Assembly (NCBI GenBank): GCA_003999685.1
Contig: CP021225.1
Coordinates: 1,488,001-1,552,000 of the forward strand
Source of the DNA: Taiwanofungus camphoratus
Lineage: Eukaryota > Basidiomycota > Agaricomycetes > Polyporales > Taiwanofungaceae
Direction: 5' to 3'
DNA: 64,000 nt
Position numbers and translations under genes: made by a program
In this document: piece by piece, positions 57,515 through 64,000 of the stretch
How positions within the stretch are numbered: position 1 is the stretch's first letter
Layout: each line of letters opens with the position of its first letter
Notes under the pieces: model-generated
The model's database searches: none
What the model saw: only the letters and a program-made list of their open reading frames with translations
What the model was told of the DNA's origin: nothing

Positions 57515-58780
57515 ATGTCTACCAGACTGAGCCGTGCCCAATACGTAGTCGCCATTGTCGGTGCGACCGGCAGCCTTGGTAAGGCGCATTTTGAGTCTCA
57601 TGTGTCCGCATCAATGTTATTTAGACGCCATCCAGGGAAGGAGGTTGTCAACGTCTTCCTCACTGCTTATCGGCCTTTCTTCCCCCGGGTCCTCGCACTC
57701 CTGAGAGAGACGTCGTCTCCGGCGGCCCAAGCTCTGGCAGCTCAAGGGGCTGAGCTTCACAAGATTGACGCCTCCAACCCTGGCCCCTCGCTTGTCAAAG
57801 CTCTCGAAGGAGTGGACGTCCTCGTTAGCTTGGTCGGGAGGGCACCCCTCGAGTACAAGAATGCTGTATTTGAAGCCGCCTTGAAGAACGGTGTCAAGGT
57901 ATATTTCCCTTCCGAGTTTGGCTCGTGAGTGCATCACCCTACTTCGAAACAGCCCGTGTTGAGTTCATCTGCGCCAGTGACTATCGCCTGAATGACTTTC
58001 CAGGATGGGACAATTTTGACTGGAACATTAAACGCGAACATGTTGCGAAAGCACGGGAGATAGCACAGGGTAAGGTCAAGATTGTGGCAACCTACACTGG
58101 CCTTTTCCTGGAGATCGCGATCGCGGTGAGTCCGTTCGGTATCGAAGCGGCGACATTTGTCTCATTCCGAGCCGACTTTAGCCTTATTGTATGTTTTTGC
58201 TTCGTCCCTCAGCCTCTGAGCGTTGTGCTTAACTATTGCGGTAGTCGGATTCGACACCGCAAACCACACGTATACGTCCGTGGGTTCGCCCAAGCAACGG
58301 ATCGCAATGACGTCCAAGGCCGACATCGGGCGCGCACTTGCTGAACTCTCCCTTCTTGCGCTATCGCCCGAGACAGCGTCGCGCGTTCCGGATGACGTGC
58401 ACATCGCAGGGACACACGCGAGCGTCGAGGACGTGCGTGACATCGTGCAGCGCGTACGCGACGAGCTCGGCGTGGAGCCACGGAACAAGATCGTCTTGAA
58501 GACGGAGGACCTCGAGACGGTGAGGGCACAAGTGCGTGAGCTGGTGCTGAAAGATCCGACAGTCCCTCCAATGGGACATCTCAAGTGCGTCGTTCTCGTG
58601 TATATCTTCTATATGGTGGCTGAGTTAGGATCGGAATATGGCAGGATTCTGATTGCTGAAGGCAAGATGGACTTCTCTGCTGAGAATCAGAATGAACTTG
58701 TCAACCCTGATCAGAAGATCTGGAAATGGAAAACAGTAGAGGACTATATCCGCGAAGTTGGCGGCCGACCCTTTTCCTGA
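57515..58780 (+). CDS. NmrA-like / isoflavone-reductase-like NAD(P)-binding protein
   Basis: This is an atypical short-chain dehydrogenase-type Rossmann protein; family members are reductases or redox sensors. The nucleotide motif is VAIVGATGSLG (GxxGxxG) at the N-terminus. It is followed by VLALLRETSSPAAQALAAQG, the GVDVLVSLVG strand, and VKVYFPSEFGS. The later part has WNIKREHVAKAREIAQG, GLFLEIAI and the SKADIGRALAELSLL segment, which are typical of NmrA-like proteins. The end is WKTVEDYIREVGGRPFS. There are several introns; I resolved the first donor only approximately. The start MSTRLSRAQY at 57,515 is preferred, with an in-frame ATG a few codons upstream. Confidence 0.85.
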
Positions 58781-59777
58781 GCCATTCACACAAGAATTAT
58801 GACTGAAAGAAGATCTTTTCAAACCACAGTGTACATTACATTTGGTAGCATTTACGAAGACCAAATCCTCCAGAAATGAACAAACATACATCTAGCAAAG
58901 ACAATAAGTTAGCAGATATTCGAAGCGGACAGAAAAATGACAATGATCAGACATCCAAAGGAAGGTCATTCTGACCCTCACCGCCCCAACCACCCGCCTT
59001 GCACCCAGCGCACCCGAAGGCGGCCCACACTCGGCCGACGTGATATTGGGTTCCACGCGGCATAGAGGGGGAATATAGATGTTCGACATTGGGGGAGTAC
59101 TCCCGCTAAGGAGGGGGCTAAGGTGAAAACTGCGAATGTACGGTAATATTCATCGTGGAAATGGCACAAGCCTCTAAGCATCATGAACGCGGATAACTCA
59201 CCATACAACGAAAATTAAGACCAGCTGACCACCGTGACCAAAGAATACCTAAAACAAATTGGTCAGAATAGAGAAATAGAAAACAAAATACACAACAGAG
59301 AAAGCATCAGACGAAATGGCACTGGCAAGTACACTGTGCGCTCGAAAGAGCGCGAGTCCGTTGCGAACGGACTACTCTGTGTCTCGGCATGGTCGTGTAG
59401 GACGGGGAAGAGAATGAAGTCATCTTTTACAGAGGTGTTGTGTTACATAAGTAGCTTACAAGGCACTCACCACCACATGAACTCAGCCTCCCCGGTATAT
59501 CTCGATAGGTGCTCTGCTAAACACTGTCCAATGCAGCGCACGATCGTATACAGAGGAAAGAGTGAAAAACGCCTCAAGCAAATTTATACGGGAAGACCTC
59601 GTTTGCGTTTTGTTTGGTTCTGGCCCGTGCACATGGTCATGTGCATTCGTGGGAGAGTGGTCTATGTCCTGTCGAGCCACTCAGGCAGGCCCAACTACTT
59701 ACGCCTTGTCTGCAATACCACGCCGACGTCGTTTGCAGACTTCATTCGCCAGCTCTTGCTCTAGTCCTGTAGCTCCT
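58781..59777. other. Intergenic, nothing recognised
   Basis: About 1 kb precedes the RING gene. A frame runs from 59,234 to 59,764 without a domain. It may be 5' UTR of the next gene. Confidence 0.4.
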
Positions 59778-61635
59778 ATGTCTTTGGAGAGCATAGCAAC
59801 ACTCAATCTTCCCGATCCCATTTCATTAGGACGTCGTCGACGACCTTCTCTCGAGGTAATCGATGTCGATTCGCTCGACGACGAGGAAATAACCTTTCTC
59901 GGGTATCGTCGCTCACAACGCAGGCGACTATCCCAGGGCGCAGTTTCCAATCCTGTTGCTGGTCCCAGCTCTGTACCGGTTATCGTTTTAGACAGCGACG
60001 AAGAGCATAACCCTTTTTTTGTAAATCCCAATAGGGCCCAAGGTACGTCCTCTTCTATCTCCTATCGTGACAACACCTCCCAATACCGCTTGATATCTAG
60101 CCAACCGCCCACGCATCCTATCGCCTCCGCCTCCGCCTGTACAACCCAGGATTATTCCCCCCGTCCCTCCTATCCCACGCCACCTCGCTGGCCGTTCTTC
60201 TTTTCCAGCCCACCTAGGGCACACTCACAATGCCGCCCCTCCACCAGCCATCCGACCCAATGATCAGCCCTTTGCCTTTGAAACGCATTACTACCCACCT
60301 GCCCGTGATCCACCCCCCTTCCTTGCTCCGTCGGCTCCCTCGCATTACCAACCAGCTATGGGACTTGGTGGTGCTCTGTTTGCTTTCAATAGACAGAACG
60401 CAATTGAGGCTCATCACTCGCACGAGCAAGAGCGTCAGAGAGCGTTACCGGAACGAGGAGCCAATCGCCCATGGAATATCTCCTCGCTTATTGATATCGT
60501 CAGGACGGCCGCCGGTGGATTCCGTGGGCGACAATCGCAGCAAAATAATGTTCCGTCTCAGTTAAATCGTGCATCAGTTGCTCAGGAGCCCTTCTGGGAC
60601 ATGGAAGGCATTGACCACTTTGAAGATGACCTAGGTGAATGGCTTATGGGCTCGGTAGATATCCCGGATCGGGAACCACCATTTCGTGCGTCCAGCGCTG
60701 CGAGGGCGGCGGCTCGTGAGCTGTATTACAAGCCAGCATACACACATCCGAACAAGCTGACGGCTGGATTCACGCATGACTTTGCGCCTCCAGAAAGCTC
60801 TACTACTCCGGGCTCATCTTCACCGACAGTGATCGTACTCGACGACGACGATGCGAAGCTAAGCACTAGTGCTACTGCAAGTTCATCGAGCTCGACTGTT
60901 GTTGAGGCGTCGACCACGTTAGTTTGTGCGCGGTGTCTTGATCCTCTGTTCCTTTCTGGCAGTGGCGGAGAAGATGAATGCACCGAGGAAGAGAAAATCA
61001 AGACGAGGATTTGGGCTCTTCGATGCGGTCACATGCTGGACGGAAAATGTGTAGAGGAACTCATGCGACCTGCTCCGCCATTGCCCAAGCTTACTGCAAT
61101 GGATCCGAAGGCCGAGCTTGATACTGAAGGGTACGTGGGCAACATTGAACAAGCACATGTTTCCGGAAAAGGCAAGGGCAAGTCAAGAGGCAGGCAGACC
61201 CCGGTGCGGGACGGTAAAGGCAAGGGCAGGGCAGTTGACCTGGCTGAACCGGAAGCTTCTTCACATGTTGAACCTGCACGATCGACTATTGAAGCAGAAC
61301 CGGTGGACAACTCAATACGGTCCCGGCTACGTCCGCGTCATCCTCCTGGCTCCTCCAACACTGCGGTGACAGAGCCTACCCCACAAGCTGCCTCCCCTGT
61401 ACATCCCGTCCAGCCTCTTCCACGTCGGCGACAGCCAGCCTCCCTGCACACTTCCCCCTCTGCAGCCACTCGTATCAAGGGCAAAGGCAAGGGAAGAGCG
61501 CGCAAACCTGTTATTGAGGCCGAACATATGTGGGCATGTCCAGTCGCTGGATGTGGGCTCGTGCATGTAAGTGTTCGTGTAGACGGTATTTGGAAGATGG
61601 ACGAAGAAAAAGGTGCCATCGGTGTATTTGTCTGA
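59778..61635 (+). CDS. RING-like protein with SUMO-interacting motifs (candidate SUMO-targeted ubiquitin ligase)
   Basis: Two exons (59778-60042, 60209-61635) give 563 aa. Three hydrophobic-acidic motifs fit SUMO-interacting motifs: VIDVDSLDDEE (residues 28-38), VIVLDSDEE (68-76) and VIVLDDDD (296-303). A zinc-finger-like module follows: C328-x2-C331, then LRCGHMLDGKC with C361, H363 and C369. After about 160 charged, Lys/Gly-rich residues comes WACPVAGCG (C532, C537) near the C-terminus, ending AIGVFV. The order C-x2-C / C-x-H-x5-C / C-x4-C is a RING with a long insertion before the last pair. RING plus multiple SIMs is the layout of Slx8/RNF4-type ligases, which ubiquitylate SUMOylated nuclear proteins. 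Function is inferred from motifs only. Confidence 0.78.
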
Positions 61636-63650
61636 CATGTTTAGGTTAGTTGTTCTGATTGTGTTGTTATTCACGAGCATTGTTGAACTCATGCGTTTTT
61701 TGCGCTGACATAGTTCCTGAGCGTAGCCTGGTATATCGCACTGGTTTCGATGGCATATCTCATTTGAATTCATCTTCTGATTGCTTGGGCATTTTGAGGC
61801 ACGAATAAAATATTTGCATCCTTGCATTCTTTCCTCTCACCAGATGTGGTATTGACGATAAGCCCCTGGGTGATCTGTATGCATGCCAAGTCGAAACACG
61901 ACTGGAACACTCAAGATCGATGTTATCCTGTCCATCCACACTGCCTATTTTTAGGCTATCGAGGATCACCCAAGGCTCTTCCCTTATGAGTTCCATCAGT
62001 TCATTGCTCCCTGTCAGGTCAATCCGTTGGGCATTCGTCCCTTAACCCGCTCCCATCACTCACCTATCTGTGGGCCTCCAATGTGGACATACCAAACGCT
62101 TTGGCCCTCATGCGTCTCGGTTGATCAGATTCGCAATTTCTACGCTGTTTCTCGTCCTCTCTGCTCGTGATTGCCGTAAGCTCTTGTATCGTCTTTTTCA
62201 CCTTTCTTCGGGTGGATATTCAATTCGTCGGGACGTCTGCCGTGAGACACCTTGCCTTGGCAATCTCAAAAAACTGATCCGCTTTTCTACAACCGCTGTG
62301 ACTCTAGCCTTGCTGCGTCGCGCTGTTCCTGTCGTCTTCGGTCATCTCCGCTCTGCTCTATTTGAGACCTTGGCTTCTTTCGTGCCTCGATTCCTGGGGA
62401 CTGCGGGGCTTATACTTGGTACAAGTACTGCGCTCGTGTGCTATCAATGAACGTCTGCCTCGCTATAGGTATCCTGCTTCTGTTTTCGACTTGGTTTTCC
62501 TGGAATTCGGCCGTCTTCGGGACACGTACAATGCACCAATGCGAACGCGCTATGCAGACAAGAGTATCAGGCGCGTTGCTTCCGGCAGGAGAAGCTCGGC
62601 TAGCCTTGCTCATCGCCTTAGAGTTCGAGTTATGTATATAGAATCTCGAGGACACTATGGACTTTGGTCCACCCCTGTCCACCTGCAAGTGGCCTGATAT
62701 TACCACAATTTTGCGATACTACCTGATTTATTGAATAACACAAGGAGATTACTTATGAGCTCCATTCTATGTGCATGCATTCGATCGTCATTCTGCCGGT
62801 GGCAATGTCTCGTCGTAGGCGCACGCATACGATACCGAGGGATTCATAACATGACGCAATCAGTAGCACCTTCCAATGGCATTCCTAGCTTATACGAATG
62901 TACGATGCGGCTCCGAACCTGCGAGGCGGAGAGGCTGGATTAGATACCGACTGACGGTAACGTCCGACTCATCAATGCAATACATAAAAGGCAATTGATA
63001 TATAACAGAGACCTCGGTTTTCGGCCAATGAGGTGGTAGAAACATAAGAAAATTTCCTTTTTGGCCGTGACTCTTATCCTCATTGCTGCCTTGCTTCACA
63101 GAACGTGGCCGCACTGCGCACGCTCTCTTTCCTGTCTATCATATCAAATCGAGGCCACCACGAGTCAATGGCCACAGACGAGTTTCCAACTCGTGGGGCG
63201 AAGGAGAACTCACGTTCAATAGCAGTAGACTAGGAAGTGATCTGGACAACCGTGGATCTTCATTCTGCCTCAGGCTTCCGAGACATGAGCCTGAAGCGCC
63301 AGCCTCATTGTCAATTAGGGTGTCGATCTCATTGTAATGAAAGGGGGCGTACGGCAGCGAGGCGCGAACGCTGAGGCTGCCCTATATCATCTGTCGTCCT
63401 TGAACCTCCACTCGTTGTACGCCCTGTTCACGACTGTCACGATCGATACGCTCGACACGACGCTCACGACTGTTGATCCCAGTATAAAAGATTATGAACG
63501 CGGATTCGCCTGTCATTCCATGCTGCCCTCGTATATATTGGAGGGAATGCAGGAAGAACAGACGCGTAGGTCCTTTGTTACCATCCGAGCTCATTATCAG
63601 CTCATCACGGTTCAAGCCAAGAAACTGGGATTCTCTGCCCTGTCTTCGAC
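61636..63650. other. Mostly unassigned stretch before the last gene
   Basis: One frame (62,070-62,450 plus, 126 codons) has a hydrophobic C-terminal half, but no family is recognised. Frames at 63,083-63,663 may belong to 5' exons of the zinc-ribbon gene at the right edge. Confidence 0.35.
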
Positions 63651-64000
63651 TACAGCCGCATAATCGGATTCTCTTCATCTGCCGACGATGCGGATTTGGA
63701 AATACTTTCGGGACCACATGTCCCTGGTGTTCACGCATTTGTGAGGAGACAACCTCTTGTATCAATTCTACTCCACGAATACGACGTATCAGCTGCCCCT
63801 CATTGCTGACCGATGCACAAAAGGCGCAGCTGGAGCGAATAGAAGAGGTCACAAACCATACGCGAAGGGACTATTGTCAAGTCCCTAATTTGACGTCTGT
63901 TGGCCAAGGTAACCCAGGTGCTTCGCAAATCGTCGATGGCCCGTCAGACGTTGCCGCATCTGGATTGAAACGCTCCGCAGCAACACCCTCGACGAAGATA
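63651..64000 (+). CDS. Zinc-ribbon-like protein, partial, cut by the window edge
   Basis: An exon likely begins after the acceptor CGACTACAG at about 63,658. It encodes NRILFICRRCGFGNTFGTTC followed by PWC, giving C-x2-C and a second C-x2-C about ten residues on. That is a zinc-ribbon-like pair. Then come CEETTSCINSTPRIRR, a charged helix (TDAQKAQLERIEEVTNHTRR) and a polar tail that is still open at 64,000. Upstream exons are not resolved, and I cannot name the family. Confidence 0.45.

Noticed and set aside
62070-62450. Membrane protein gene suggested by a 126-codon hydrophobic frame
   Set aside because: No conserved motif, no clear exon partners, and the hydrophobic part could be chance; left as unassigned.

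Overview
The window is nuclear DNA of a filamentous basidiomycete, most likely an agaricomycete. Host genes are dense with short GT-AG introns of about 50-70 nt, there is a fungal sesquiterpene synthase and a WOPR regulator, and the tRNA-Trp carries an intron. A Ceratobasidiaceae (Rhizoctonia-like) host fits the repeats and GC level, but the sequence alone does not prove it. Exon models were built by hand from splice sites, frame continuity and family motifs; those given exon by exon keep phase at every junction.

Layout. Bases 1-15,050 are a repeat nest. An unclassified 1.76-kb non-coding repeat with TG...CA ends (called R1 here) occurs several times. One old R1 copy holds a 9.5-kb Ty3/gypsy fossil on the minus strand, with 500-bp LTRs and an ATCTC target duplication. 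That fossil in turn holds a younger R1 copy. Bases 15,050-18,300 show no recognisable gene. From 18.3 to 24.1 kb come a complete tannase/feruloyl esterase gene, a truncated second copy, a truncated aquaporin joined to it tail to tail, and a mitochondrial ICT1-like release factor. From 24.1 to 27.1 kb lies an AT-rich, nearly CpG-free stretch with an R1 relic, a perfect hairpin and a hAT-type MITE.

From 27.1 to 38.9 kb are tRNA-Trp, TSC13 (very-long-chain enoyl-CoA reductase), ARV1, GET4, an HSBP1-like gene and a sesquiterpene synthase, with MITEs between them. A gene-poor 5 kb follows. From 43.9 kb the genes are a WOPR transcription factor, TFB2 (TFIIH), a NAS6/gankyrin-like ankyrin protein, an unknown coiled-coil gene, an arrestin-like gene with a MITE in an intron, an aldo-keto reductase, an NmrA-like reductase, a RING protein with SUMO-interacting motifs, and the start of a zinc-ribbon gene cut by the window edge.

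The genes do not form one pathway. Local themes are ER lipid and tail-anchor biology (TSC13, ARV1, GET4), proteostasis (HSBP1, NAS6, the RING protein, arrestin) and small-molecule chemistry (terpene synthase, two reductases, tannase).
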